Shown here: piece after piece, positions 33,964 through 42,550 of the stretch
Position numbering within the stretch: the first letter of the stretch is position 1
How the letters are laid out: each line of letters begins with the position of its first letter
DNA from: JBBRDU01 sp038203615
Lineage (GTDB): Bacteria; Verrucomicrobiota; Verrucomicrobiia; Chthoniobacterales; UBA10450
Assembly: GCA_038203615.1 (NCBI GenBank)
Contig: JBBRDU010000014.1
Span: 1 to 50,833 of the forward strand
Direction of reading: 5' to 3'
DNA length: 50,833 nt
The notes under the pieces: model-generated
What the model was told of the DNA's origin: nothing
Database searches by the model: none
The model's input: only the letters and a program-made list of their open reading frames with translations
Program-made: the position numbers and the translations under genes

Positions 33964-35354
33964 GGCGACACGCCTCCCGCCGGCTCCCGGGCCGCGAACT
34001 GTTCCATGACGCGTTCCGTCCGGGCCGTCCGGCTGCCTTTGACCAACACCAAATCGCCCGGTTCGACGATCGCCGCGAGAAGTTCGGCCGCCGCCGTGGT
34101 CGACGCGACTGCCTGACTTTTCTCCAGGCCGGATTTGCGAGCCGCTTCCGCCATGAGCGCGCCCCCTTCTCCAATCGCGATGAGGCGATCGATTCCGAGG
34201 GTGGCGGCTTCCTCGCCCACTTCGCGATGACCGCGCTCCGATTCCGCCCCGAGCTCGCCCATCTCGCCCAGCACCGCGATGCGTTTTCCGTCGCTCTCCA
34301 GCTCGACCAGTGTGCGCAACGCCGCTTTCATCGAATCGGGATTGGCGTTGTAGCTGTCATCCATGAATTGCACTCCGTGGATCTCCTTGATTTGCAATCG
34401 CGCCTTCGTCAGGGGCGCCGCCGCCAGACCTTCCGCGCATTCTTCCAGGGAGAGACCGAAGGCGCGTCCGGCCGCGACTGCGAGCAACGCGTTCTGCACC
34501 ATATGCAGGCCCGGCACCGGCACGTGGGCCCGACAGCGATGCGCTCCTTCCAAAATGGTGAACTCCGAGCCACTTGCGCTTTGGCTGATCTCGCCCGCGC
34601 AGACCGCCCCCGAACTCGTGCCCGCCAGAATCACGCGCGCCCGAGTTTTCTGGGCGAGCAGAGGAGTCAAAGGATCGTCCGCGTTCAACACCACCCAACC
34701 CTGTGGGGGGACCACCGCGGCCAACTCCGCTTTCTCCCGCGCGATCGCTTCGCGCGACCCCAAAAATTCAATGTGCGCGACTCCCACGTTCGTAATAATG
34801 GCGGCATCCGGCGCCGCGATTTTGGCGAGCGTCGCGATTTCGCCGGGATGATTCATGCCGAGTTCCCACACCGCCACTTCGTGCTCGCCCGTCGTCTCGA
34901 GAATGGTGCGGGGCAACCCGACGTGATTGTTGAAATTTCCCTGTGTCTTGGTCACACGAAAGCGCCGGCCCAGGACGGCGGCCGCAAAATCCTTGGTGCT
35001 GGTTTTGCCATTACTGCCGGTAATGCCGAGCACTTTGAGCGGGAGCGATTTGCGATAATTCGCGGCCAGATCCTGGTAACCGCGCAGCGTGTCGGGCACG
35101 CGCAGCAGGGCAAAATGGGCTGGAACCTCGCCCTTCCACGAGTGCATGACCATGGCGCCGGCCGCGCCCGCTTTGGCCGTATCCGCCACGAATTTGTGGC
35201 CATCAAAATTCTCGCCGGAAATGGCCACGAACAACTCGCCCCGCTTGACCGTGCGTGAATCAGTGCTGACCCGATCAACCGTCCCCTTTCCATCACCCGG
35301 GGAGAGGGAGGCGCCGGCGAACTTTGCAATTTGAGAGAGGGTTAATCTATTCAT
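33960..35354 (-). CDS. murF: UDP-MurNAc-tripeptide--D-alanyl-D-alanine ligase (MurF)
   Basis: A 464-residue Mur ligase that attaches the D-Ala-D-Ala dipeptide made by Ddl. Motifs: VSTDSRTVKRGELFVAISGE (N-domain), VLGITGSNGKTSTKDFAAAVL (ATP), WELGMNHPGEIATLAKI, NVGVAHIEFLGS and DSYNANPDSMKAALRTL. The start is ATG 35354, eight bases inside the end of murE. The upstream TTG at 35357 is less likely. Confidence 0.96.
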   Translation of the reverse strand: MNRLTLSQIAKFAGASLSPGDGKGTVDRVSTDSRTVKRGELFVAISGENFDGHKFVADTAKAGAAGAMVMHSWKGEVPAHFALLRVPDTLRGYQDLAANYRKSLPLKVLGITGSNGKTSTKDFAAAVLGRRFRVTKTQGNFNNHVGLPRTILETTGEHEVAVWELGMNHPGEIATLAKIAAPDAAIITNVGVAHIEFLGSREAIAREKAELAAVVPPQGWVVLNADDPLTPLLAQKTRARVILAGTSSGAVCAGEISQSASGSEFTILEGAHRCRAHVPVPGLHMVQNALLAVAAGRAFGLSLEECAEGLAAAPLTKARLQIKEIHGVQFMDDSYNANPDSMKAALRTLVELESDGKRIAVLGEMGELGAESERGHREVGEEAATLGIDRLIAIGEGGALMAEAARKSGLEKSQAVASTTAAAELLAAIVEPGDLVLVKGSRTARTERVMEQFAAREPAGGVSP

Positions 35355-36831
35355 CAAAATGAACCGGATGATTGTCGACGGCCCGGCGGGCTATTTGCAT
35401 GTCGTCAAAGGGCACGGTGTGATCAGCGAACTCCTGATAATTTTCGTGCCCTTTGCCCGCGATTAAAACGACGTCGCGCGGCTGAGCCAGTTCGATGGCC
35501 CGCGTGATGGCGGCCGTGCGATCGGCCACTTTCTCATAATTTTTGGAGCGAAAACCCGTCTCCACTTCGGCGATGATCGCGTCCGGGTCTTCCTTGCGCG
35601 GATTATCGGATGTGATGATGGCGTAATCTGCGTTTTGGTCGACCACGGCAGCCATGAGCGGACGCTTTTGCCGATCGCGATCTCCGCCGCACCCGAAGAC
35701 GACAATGAGCCGGCGCGCCGCCAGTTCGCGCAGCGTCTTCAAAACGTTCAGTAACGCGTCCGGGGTATGCGCGTAATCGACAAAGACCTGGAACTGACGC
35801 ATGGCCGGCACCGCTTCCAGGCGCCCCGGCACCTGTGGCGATTTACCCAGGCTCAGGACAGCTTCGCGCAAACCGACGCCCATGGCGTGGGCCGCCGCCA
35901 GCGCGGCCAGTGAATTCGCCACGTTAAATCGCCCGATCAAAGGCACCCGCACCAGGTAACTTTTTCCGTGAGCGTCGAGCTGGTAGGAGGTCCCCCCGAT
36001 TTCCATCCGGTAACTTGACGCACGAAAATCGGCGCGCGCGCCCATTCCATACGTCACCACCGAAATCTTCTTGTCCATCCGGTTAAGCAATTGTTCACCG
36101 TAACGATCATCGATGTTCACGACCGCGACCGGTTTACGTTTCTTTGGCTGGTCGGCCAGTCGAGTGAAGAGCTTGGCCTTGGCCTCGAAGTAATTTTCCA
36201 TCGTGCCGTGAAAATCGAGATGATCCTGCGTCAGGTTGGTAAAGACGGCTGTGTCCCATTCCAGCCCGCGCGTCCGTTCCTGCGCGAGCGCGTGCGAGGA
36301 GACTTCCATGGCCGCGGCCTTGCACCCGGCATTCACGATCTGGGCCAACAGTTCCTGTAAATCGAGCGATTCCGGCGTGGTCCGCGTGGCTGGCAAAACG
36401 CGCTCGCCGATCTCATAACGAACCGTGCCGATCAAACCGCAGCGCAACCCCGCCTTCTCACAGATATGCTTGATCAGGAACGTCGTGGTCGTCTTGCCGT
36501 TCGTCCCGGTCACCCCGGCCAGCTTTAATTTACGCACCGGAAATCCATAAAAGCTCGCCGCCAGATCGGCCATGGCGGTGCGCGTGTTCTCCACCACCAC
36601 ACAGGTGGCCCGCGCCTGTTTCGCCTCCCGCTCGGCCACAATGACGGTGGCCCCGCGTTCAACGGCCTGGTCTATGAATTCGTGGCCGTCGGTTTTTTCG
36701 CCCCGGAGCGCCACGAACAAGCCGTTCCTTTGCACGCGCCGCGAGTCATACGCGATGCTTTCCACGGTGCGATCAAGTGGGCCGATGACCTGGCAAACTG
36801 GAAACGCGGCGACAAGTGTTTTGAGCTGCAT
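35347..36831 (-). CDS. murE: UDP-MurNAc-L-Ala-D-Glu--diaminopimelate ligase (MurE)
   Basis: A 494-residue Mur ligase. Motifs: IAYDSRRVQRNGLFVALRGE, AGVTGTNGKTTTTFLIKHI, NLTQDHLDFHGTM and VDYAHTPDALLNVLKTL. The C-terminal specificity motif is SDNPRKEDPDAI: the DNPR tetrapeptide is the meso-diaminopimelate signature, so this wall is of the DAP (Gram-negative) type rather than lysine. The ATG at 36831 is 28 bases after ftsI, one of the wider gaps in the operon. Confidence 0.96.
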   Translation of the reverse strand: MQLKTLVAAFPVCQVIGPLDRTVESIAYDSRRVQRNGLFVALRGEKTDGHEFIDQAVERGATVIVAEREAKQARATCVVVENTRTAMADLAASFYGFPVRKLKLAGVTGTNGKTTTTFLIKHICEKAGLRCGLIGTVRYEIGERVLPATRTTPESLDLQELLAQIVNAGCKAAAMEVSSHALAQERTRGLEWDTAVFTNLTQDHLDFHGTMENYFEAKAKLFTRLADQPKKRKPVAVVNIDDRYGEQLLNRMDKKISVVTYGMGARADFRASSYRMEIGGTSYQLDAHGKSYLVRVPLIGRFNVANSLAALAAAHAMGVGLREAVLSLGKSPQVPGRLEAVPAMRQFQVFVDYAHTPDALLNVLKTLRELAARRLIVVFGCGGDRDRQKRPLMAAVVDQNADYAIITSDNPRKEDPDAIIAEVETGFRSKNYEKVADRTAAITRAIELAQPRDVVLIAGKGHENYQEFADHTVPFDDMQIARRAVDNHPVHFDE

Positions 36832-36859
36832 GGGAATTCAGCATGCGAACGCCAGGCGC

Positions 36860-38620
36860 TCAACGATGTGAGGCATTCGTTAAGGCAACCCGCTCCACCG
36901 GCAAAGCCTTGCGCACTTCTTCCTGTGGTTCCAGGTCCAGATACCGCGCCGCTTTCTCGGCAATACGTGAGAAAATCGGCCCGGCCACCAAGCCTCCATA
37001 ATTCAGTTCGGGCGTGGTCTGCGCATCATCCAGCACGACCAGGCCGACAAACTCCGGATGATCCGCCGGCAAATAACCAATAAACGAAACAACAAACCGG
37101 TCCCGCTCATATCCGCCCTTCGGGTCCACCCGTTCGGCCGTGCCTGTCTTACCCGCAATCGTGAAACCCGGCACCGCCGCGGCCGCCGCCGTCCCACGAT
37201 CGCTCACCACGCCCCGCAGAGCCCGCCCAATCTGACGGGCCGTCTGCTCCGAAATCACCTGACGCAATTCCGTCGGCTTCAGCGTGCTGATCATCTTGCC
37301 ATCCTCGGTCGTGATCGATTTCACGATCCGCGGCGTCATCAGTTTGCCTCCGTTCGCGATCGTTGCCATGGCCGCCGTCATCTGCAACGGCGTCACCCCC
37401 ACCTCGTGACCCATGGGCATCCGCGTAATGGAAATTTTGCTCCAGGCCTGGGGCGGACGGATCAGCCCGTTGATCTCGCCGGGCAACTCAATCCCGCTGC
37501 GCTCTCCGAATCCGAAACGGCGGATGTATTCGTAAAATTTCTGTTCACCCACCGCCAGGGCCAGCTTGGCCGCCCCGATGTTGCTCGATTTTACCAGGAT
37601 GTCCTGCACGCTCAATTCGCCATAGGGCTTGTGATCGTGCAGTTTGGATCCACCGAAACTGAACACGCCGTTTTCGCAGAAGATGGTCGAATCAGGCTGC
37701 ACCTTGTGCTCGTTCAGGGCCGCCGCCACCGACACGATCTTAAAGGTGGAGCCGGGCTCCATCATGTCGATGATGGCGCGGTTTTTCATTTCTTCCGGCT
37801 TGGCCTCGGACCGCTCGTTCAGGTCAAAATTGGGGCGGTTCGCCATGGCCAAAACTTCGCCGGTCCGCGGCCGCATCAAAATAATGGTGGCTTTCTTGGG
37901 CCGGAACTCGCGCATGGCCGCATCGATTTCGTTCTCGACGATATTCTGCAGGTTCAGGTCGATCGTGAGATGAACCTGGTAGCCATTGCGCGGCGCGCGC
38001 TCCTGCCCGCGATACAGGACGATTTCGCGGCCGCTCGGGTCGTGTTCGATGTAGCGATATCCATCCTGCCCGTGCAAATATTCCTCCATCGAGGCCTCCA
38101 CGCCCTGGATGCCCAGATGCTCGAAATCGGTGAAGCCGATGACGTGGCAGAGCATCGATCCATTTGGATAGATGCGCTTCGAATCGTGCTTGAAATCGAT
38201 GCCGCGTAGGTTCTGCGCGTCCAACGTTGCCTTGAGCGCGGCTGCCTCCGCCTCCGGCACGTCGCGTTGCAGCACAATGTAAGGCCGGCCGCTCTGTAGT
38301 TTTTCGGAAAGTTCGCTCGCCGGAATCTTCAGCGCCTGGCTGACCAGGCGAATGGTGGCATCGGGGTTATTCAGGCGCGTGGCATCCGCCACCACCATCC
38401 GCATCGGGACGTTATGCGCGAGCACCTCGTCGTTGGCATCGAGAATGGTGCCTCGCTCCGCGTAGATAGGCTGCTTATGGACGTGCTTTTCCGCGGCCAG
38501 GCCGGCGTACTCGTCGTGCTTGATCATTTGCAAGTAGACCAGACGGAAAGAAAAGACGCTGAAGAGCGCGATAAACCCAAAGCAAATCAGCGTGCATCGG
38601 ATTCGACTATTCCACTTCAT
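36860..38620 (-). CDS. ftsI: Septal penicillin-binding protein (FtsI/PBP3-like transpeptidase)
   Basis: A 586-residue class B PBP cross-linking septal peptidoglycan. An N-terminal membrane helix (CTLICFGFIALFSVFSF) precedes the pedestal domain (RGTILDANDEVLAHN at about 57-71) and the transpeptidase domain. Active-site motifs: Ser291-T-F-Lys294 (PGSTFK), Ser345-Ser-Asn347 (VKSSNIG) and Lys491-Thr-Gly493 (IAGKTGTAE). There is no C-terminal PASTA domain. Its ATG overlaps the ftsL stop (ATGA), coupling the two partners. Confidence 0.95.
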   Translation of the reverse strand: MKWNSRIRCTLICFGFIALFSVFSFRLVYLQMIKHDEYAGLAAEKHVHKQPIYAERGTILDANDEVLAHNVPMRMVVADATRLNNPDATIRLVSQALKIPASELSEKLQSGRPYIVLQRDVPEAEAAALKATLDAQNLRGIDFKHDSKRIYPNGSMLCHVIGFTDFEHLGIQGVEASMEEYLHGQDGYRYIEHDPSGREIVLYRGQERAPRNGYQVHLTIDLNLQNIVENEIDAAMREFRPKKATIILMRPRTGEVLAMANRPNFDLNERSEAKPEEMKNRAIIDMMEPGSTFKIVSVAAALNEHKVQPDSTIFCENGVFSFGGSKLHDHKPYGELSVQDILVKSSNIGAAKLALAVGEQKFYEYIRRFGFGERSGIELPGEINGLIRPPQAWSKISITRMPMGHEVGVTPLQMTAAMATIANGGKLMTPRIVKSITTEDGKMISTLKPTELRQVISEQTARQIGRALRGVVSDRGTAAAAAVPGFTIAGKTGTAERVDPKGGYERDRFVVSFIGYLPADHPEFVGLVVLDDAQTTPELNYGGLVAGPIFSRIAEKAARYLDLEPQEEVRKALPVERVALTNASHR

Positions 38621-38985
38621 CGGCCAGCGCGTTGATTCACCACAGGTTGCACCCCATCATCCGCCGGCGCGTGCGAGGGTAGATTCAGCCGGACGATGCT
38701 CTGCTCCGAAATCGGGATCATTTTCAAATAGCCCTCCTTCAGGCGCCGCTGCAAAGCCGAGCGCGAGGTCAGGGCGGCGATCTGCACGCTGGCCACTTCG
38801 TTTTGTGAACGAAAATCGGCCAGCGCCTTTTCCAGGACCTTCTTCTGGTTGCCCAGATGGTACAGTTGAATGGTCAGATAAACGTAAATCAATCCGGTCA
38901 AGGCCAGGAATCCGGTCAGCACGATCCAGCGCGCCAGCGACGGCGCGTTGACCGCGTTCCATTTTTTGTGGCGCACTCGACTCAT
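38617..38985 (-). CDS. ftsL: FtsL-like bitopic division protein
   Basis: A 122-residue protein: short basic cytosolic end (MSRVRHKKW), one membrane helix (RWIVLTGFLALTGLIYVYL) and a heptad-rich periplasmic helix (YHLGNQKKVLEKALADF...), the standard FtsL plan for coiled-coil pairing with FtsB. Sequence similarity in this family is weak; the call rests on position between rsmH and ftsI and on architecture. The ATG 38985 overlaps the rsmH stop and its own stop overlaps ftsI, both ATGA junctions. Confidence 0.82.
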   Translation of the reverse strand: MSRVRHKKWNAVNAPSLARWIVLTGFLALTGLIYVYLTIQLYHLGNQKKVLEKALADFRSQNEVASVQIAALTSRSALQRRLKEGYLKMIPISEQSIVRLNLPSHAPADDGVQPVVNQRAGR

Positions 38986-39908
38986 CCTATTTTTTCGGCC
39001 ACCCGCAGTTTGGCGCTGCGAGCCCGCGGATTGACCCGTTGCTCCTCTTCCGTCGGTTCGACCGGCTTCGACGTAATCAAATTCAAATCGTAGTCCGGAT
39101 TGCGTTTCGGCTCCGGCCACTCCGGCCGGTCCAGCCATTCGCGGCTGTGCTCGCGCAAAAAGTTCTTCACGATCCGGTCTTCCAGGGAATGAAAGGAAAT
39201 CACGGCGATGCGGGTGCCCGGCTCAAGCCGCGCCGTCAGGACCTGCAGGCCTTCCTGCAACGCGCCCAGTTCGTCGTTCACTTCCATGCGCAAGGCCTGA
39301 AACACCTGCGTGGCCGGATGGCGCCGGCCGTGCCGGCTCACCACTTTCTCGATGGCGCGGGCGAGCGCGATCGTCTCCTGGAACGGAACGGTCTTGCGCA
39401 TCTTCACGATCAAACTGGCAATGCGCCGCGCCGCCGGTTCTTCGCCCAGATCGCGAAACAACTGCGTCAGCTGTTCCTCGCTGTAACTGTTCACGACATC
39501 CGCCGCGCTCAGGGGCCCGCTCGGGTCCATGCGCATGTCGAGCGGGCCGTTGCGCATGATGCTGAATCCGCGTTGCGCGTTCTCCAGTTGTCGCGAGGAA
39601 ACCCCCAGGTCGAGCAATGCTCCGCCGATCTTGCCGATGCCGAGTTTATCCAGGACCCGGCCGGCATCCCGAAAATTGGCCTGGCGCAGGGTCACGCGCG
39701 TCCCGACGTGAGCCAGTTGCTCGCGCGTAAAGGAAATGGCATCCGGATCCTGGTCCAGGGCCAGCACATCGGCGCCCGTCTTTAAGATGAGCTCGGTGTG
39801 CCCGCCGCCGCCGCACGTTCCGTCAACCACCAGCGTGCCCGGCCGTGGGGCCAGCAACTCCACGGCTTCCGCCGCCAGAACCGGACGATGATAAGTGAAG
39901 TCCTCCAT
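38982..39908 (-). CDS. rsmH: 16S rRNA (cytosine-1402-N4)-methyltransferase RsmH (MraW)
   Basis: A 308-residue SAM-dependent methyltransferase acting on the ribosomal P-site base C1402. Motifs: HRPVLAAEAVELL, VVDGTCGGGGHTELIL (SAM loop), LLDLGVSSRQLENAQRGFS, PLDMRMDPSGPLSAADVVN and AVISFHSLEDRIVKNFLRE. I chose ATG 39908 because GAGGAGG lies eight bases upstream and the protein then starts MEDFTYHRP like homologues; the alternative ATG at 39980 has no ribosome site. It is 87 bases after mraZ. Confidence 0.95.
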   Translation of the reverse strand: MEDFTYHRPVLAAEAVELLAPRPGTLVVDGTCGGGGHTELILKTGADVLALDQDPDAISFTREQLAHVGTRVTLRQANFRDAGRVLDKLGIGKIGGALLDLGVSSRQLENAQRGFSIMRNGPLDMRMDPSGPLSAADVVNSYSEEQLTQLFRDLGEEPAARRIASLIVKMRKTVPFQETIALARAIEKVVSRHGRRHPATQVFQALRMEVNDELGALQEGLQVLTARLEPGTRIAVISFHSLEDRIVKNFLREHSREWLDRPEWPEPKRNPDYDLNLITSKPVEPTEEEQRVNPRARSAKLRVAEKIG

Positions 39909-39995
39909 TTCCTGTGCCTCCTCGAGAATCAGCGGACCGGTCGCAAACCAGACCGACCGCTCAAACAGTAATGCGTTCATATGTTTCAGGACTGT

Positions 39996-40451
39996 TTATA
40001 AACCAACGACGTCCGCGACATGCCGGTAGGTGGGCGTTTCCTCCTCGTGCGCTCGTTTCCAGCGCGGGAGATTCCAGATTTCAAAGCGGCCGCGCCCCCC
40101 CACCAGGACCACTTCACCCTTCAAACTGACCCGTTTGCATAATTCCTCCGGCAGAACGAGCCGGCCCTGCCGGTCGGCCGCGCCATGTTGAGCGCGCGCG
40201 TGCAGTTGCCGGAAAAAAACACGGCGATCGCGGGCCGAGACGTTGGAATCGGCTTCGATGGTCGCACTCATACGAGCAAACTCCTCAGGCGCCATGACCA
40301 CCAGAAATTGATCCTGCGCCTCCGGAAGAATGACGAATTCCTCGGCGCCATCGCGGCGCCAGCGGGAGGGGATGGTGATGCGATTTTTCTCATCGATGGA
40401 GTGTCGGAACTCACCGGCGTAGAAGAGTTGGGCTGGCGAAAGCGTATCCAT
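39996..40451 (-). CDS. mraZ: Transcriptional regulator MraZ
   Basis: A 151-residue AbrB-like DNA-binding protein, first gene of the operon. Both SpoVT/AbrB repeats are visible: FYAGEFRHSIDEKNRITIPS and ADRQGRLVLPEELCKRVSLKG. MraZ assembles into rings that bind repeated boxes upstream of its own gene and repress the dcw operon. Such boxes occur here at 40471-40504. The start is ATG 40451. No Shine-Dalgarno is present. Confidence 0.95.
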   Translation of the reverse strand: MDTLSPAQLFYAGEFRHSIDEKNRITIPSRWRRDGAEEFVILPEAQDQFLVVMAPEEFARMSATIEADSNVSARDRRVFFRQLHARAQHGAADRQGRLVLPEELCKRVSLKGEVVLVGGRGRFEIWNLPRWKRAHEEETPTYRHVADVVGL

Positions 40452-40470
40452 ATGCGGGAGGAGAACTCAA

Positions 40471-40504
40471 CCATTCTGACCCACTTTCCTCCACTTTTAA
40501 CCAC
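40471..40504 (-). promoter_or_regulatory. MraZ-binding boxes (10-bp spaced repeats)
   Basis: On the reverse strand GTGG appears at 40504-40501, 40494-40491 and 40484-40481, and ATGG at 40474-40471: four repeats exactly one helical turn (10 bp) apart. This matches the known TGGG-type MraZ repeat spacing. It overlaps the candidate -10 box, fitting autorepression. Confidence 0.8.
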
Positions 40505-40523
40505 CTTCCGTGCCAGGGGTCAA
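40495..40523 (-). promoter_or_regulatory. Candidate promoter of the dcw operon
   Basis: Reverse strand: TTGACC (40523-40518), 17-base spacer, TTAAAA (40500-40495). The -35 is good; the -10 is poor (3/6). It lies within the MraZ boxes. Confidence 0.4.
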
Positions 40524-40650
40524 TACTTTAATACACTCTTTTTGGGCTGGATTGGGCAGGCCCAACCCGACCCCTACAGGTTGCGGCGCGCCCCGCCCCC
40601 ACGCTTGCGGGTTGATCCTTCCGCTTTGTCTGTTTTCATAGGGGCACCCC

Positions 40651-41157
40651 ATGATTGCGCGAACCTCAGCCCGCCTTTTCGTCCTCCTTCTTTTTTGCCT
40701 CGGCGCGCGACCCGCCCTCGCCCAGACGATTGCGGATTCGCCTAACGACTCCGTGCGCGTCAGCGTGACTCTGAATCAGGATGGTTCGCGCACCGTCTAT
40801 CACTACGATCCGGCCCAGCACAAGGCCACCGCCACGACCACCACTCGCGAAGGGAAGCCCGCCGGAAAAATTCACTACGAACTCGATGACGCCGGTCGCT
40901 TCGGCCGTGGGCGCATCTTCGGACCGGATGGGCAGTTCCGGTTTCGCACTGTCTATAAGTATGATGGGGCAGGCCGATTGCAGGAGGAAAGCCGGTTCGG
41001 CCAGGACGACAAACTGGCCAACAAACTTGTCTACAGTTACGACGCCTCCGGCAAACAGACCGGATATTCCATTTTCGACGGCGCTGGCAAATTGCTCGGC
41101 CAGACGTCAGCCGCCCTTCCCACAGCGTCGGCCAAACCGGGCAAAGACGGTCGCTAG
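40651..41157 (+). CDS. Secreted YD-repeat-like protein, unknown function
   Basis: A 168-residue exported protein with signal peptide (MIARTSARLFVLLLFCLGAR, cleaved after PALAQ). The mature part consists of beta-rich repeats with a Tyr-x-Tyr-Asp flavour: RTVYHYDPAQHK, KIHYELDDAGRFGRGRI, RTVYKYDGAGRLQEESRF and KLVYSYDASGKQTGYSIF. These resemble short RHS/YD-type repeats. No catalytic motif is seen. It is divergent from mraZ across about 200 bases and stands alone. A GCCTAACGA 9-mer (40740-40748) encodes part of SPNDS. Confidence 0.65.
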   Translation: MIARTSARLFVLLLFCLGARPALAQTIADSPNDSVRVSVTLNQDGSRTVYHYDPAQHKATATTTTREGKPAGKIHYELDDAGRFGRGRIFGPDGQFRFRTVYKYDGAGRLQEESRFGQDDKLANKLVYSYDASGKQTGYSIFDGAGKLLGQTSAALPTASAKPGKDGR

Positions 41158-41439
41158 ATTTCGCGGAACTGGCGTTGGTGCGGTCCGGTTCCGATTCCAG
41201 GGTGCACGTGAGCAACCCCCTCGGAGCGGTCGTTCCAATGACGGTCGACCTTGCCCTACGCCAAGGTGGATCGGGCGCTCCCCTGGCACGCCGTAGCCTT
41301 GGCGAAGGCGGCGAGCACGATGTGATCCTTGAGCGGCAGAGCCGCTCACTTTGAGCGCCTGCCGCGCTCACCCCGAGCAACGCCTCCCGAGCTCTCCTTC
41401 CACCTTGCGGCTAACGATGAAAAGCGTTACAAGGATGCC
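41158..41439. other. Intergenic region with short inverted repeats, 282 bp
   Basis: It lies between the YD-like gene and exbB. An 8-bp inverted pair CGCCAAGG (41259-41266) / CCTTGGCG (41297-41304) is probably a degenerate REP. No gene seen. Confidence 0.35.
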
Positions 41440-42114
41440 GTGATCGATTACATCCAAAAGGGTGGCTTGCTCATGTGGCCGATTCTGGTCTGCAGCATCA
41501 TCTCCATCGGCGTGTTCGCCGAGCGTCTCTTTTACCTGCATCGCGCCACTATCCATGTCGGAGAATTCCTGAAAGGACTCTCCAACCTCGTGCAACGCCG
41601 CAATTTTGCGGAGGCCTTGCATGAATCCGCCGGCACCCCCGGGCCGGTCGCGCGCGTCATCCACTCCGCCCTTCTCCGTCACGATGCGCCCCGCACCGAA
41701 CTGCGCGAGATTGTGCAGGAAGCCGGGCAACTGGAAGTCCCCAAACTGGAACGCTTCCTCGGTGTCCTGGCCACGCTCGCTTTTCTCACGCCTTTACTGG
41801 GCCTGCTCGGAACCGTCTCCGGGATGATCGACGCCTTCGGCACCATTGCCTCGAACGGGGGTTACGCCACCGTCACCGAACTCTCCGCCGGCGTCTACAA
41901 GAGCTTGCTCACCACCGCGGCCGGCCTGGTCGTGGCCACCCCCACCTTTGTCGCCTACAGTTATCTCTCTTCCCGCGTCAACACCATGCTGCACGATATG
42001 GAACGCGCCGGCATCGAGATCGTCCACATGTTGACCGAGACCACGCCGCTCTCCGGCATCATCAGTTTTCAGCCATCGGTCGCGCAGGCCGCGGACGAAC
42101 GCCGCGATCACTGA
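41440..42114 (+). CDS. exbB: MotA/TolQ/ExbB proton channel protein
   Basis: A 224-residue inner-membrane protein of the ExbB/TolQ family, which with ExbD converts proton flow into mechanical force for TonB. Three membrane segments: GGLLMWPILVCSIISIGVFA, a central FLGVLATLAFLTPLLGLLGT plus VSGMIDAFGTI (channel), and SLLTTAAGLVVATPTFVAYS. I start at GTG 41440 (MIDYIQKGG) because AAGGA precedes it; an in-frame ATG further upstream would add 37 residues without membrane character. It heads a four-gene run with exbD, tonB and a zinc-ribbon protein. Confidence 0.88.
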   Translation: MIDYIQKGGLLMWPILVCSIISIGVFAERLFYLHRATIHVGEFLKGLSNLVQRRNFAEALHESAGTPGPVARVIHSALLRHDAPRTELREIVQEAGQLEVPKLERFLGVLATLAFLTPLLGLLGTVSGMIDAFGTIASNGGYATVTELSAGVYKSLLTTAAGLVVATPTFVAYSYLSSRVNTMLHDMERAGIEIVHMLTETTPLSGIISFQPSVAQAADERRDH

Positions 42115-42145
42115 GCTGCTCGTTAGACCACCGCCACGGAATGGA

Positions 42146-42550
42146 ATGAAGCTGACCCGGACGAAGGAATATCACTTCGGCTGGCTGGTTTTGTTTCCGC
42201 TCATCGACGTGGTGTTTCTGCTCATCTTATTCCTGCTCCTCAGTTCGAATTTTATTCTGCAGCCGGGCATTTCGGTCTCCCTGCCGTTCTCCAAATTTCA
42301 GCTCGCGCCTCAGGTGAACCAGCAGATCATCAGCCTCACCGGCGGCGCCGTCCCCATGATCTATTTCCGCGATCAGAAAATCACCTTTGATCAACTCGGC
42401 CCGCTCCTCGACGCGGCCAAGCGGGAAGGCCGTACTATTATTATAAAGGCCGATCGCCTCACTCCCTACGAGACGGTCGTCGCCGTCACCAACGCGGCGC
42501 TCGAGCACGGCATTCCCTCCGTCGCCCTGGCCACGACGAGTCCGCGATGA
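42146..42550 (+). CDS. exbD: ExbD/TolR biopolymer transport protein
   Basis: A 134-residue bitopic protein. The single helix LIDVVFLLILFLLLSS carries the proton-relaying Asp21, the defining residue of ExbD/TolR. The periplasmic domain (IIIKADRLTPYETVVAVTN) matches the TolR fold. ATG 42146 is 31 bases after exbB; its stop overlaps the tonB start (ATGA), so the partners are coupled. Confidence 0.9.
   Translation: MKLTRTKEYHFGWLVLFPLIDVVFLLILFLLLSSNFILQPGISVSLPFSKFQLAPQVNQQIISLTGGAVPMIYFRDQKITFDQLGPLLDAAKREGRTIIIKADRLTPYETVVAVTNAALEHGIPSVALATTSPR

Noticed and set aside
4573..40748. GCCTAAC/GTTAGGC words as integron attC sites
   Set aside because: They resemble attC core sites, but copies are single, unpaired and mostly inside core genes; there is no integrase or cassette array.
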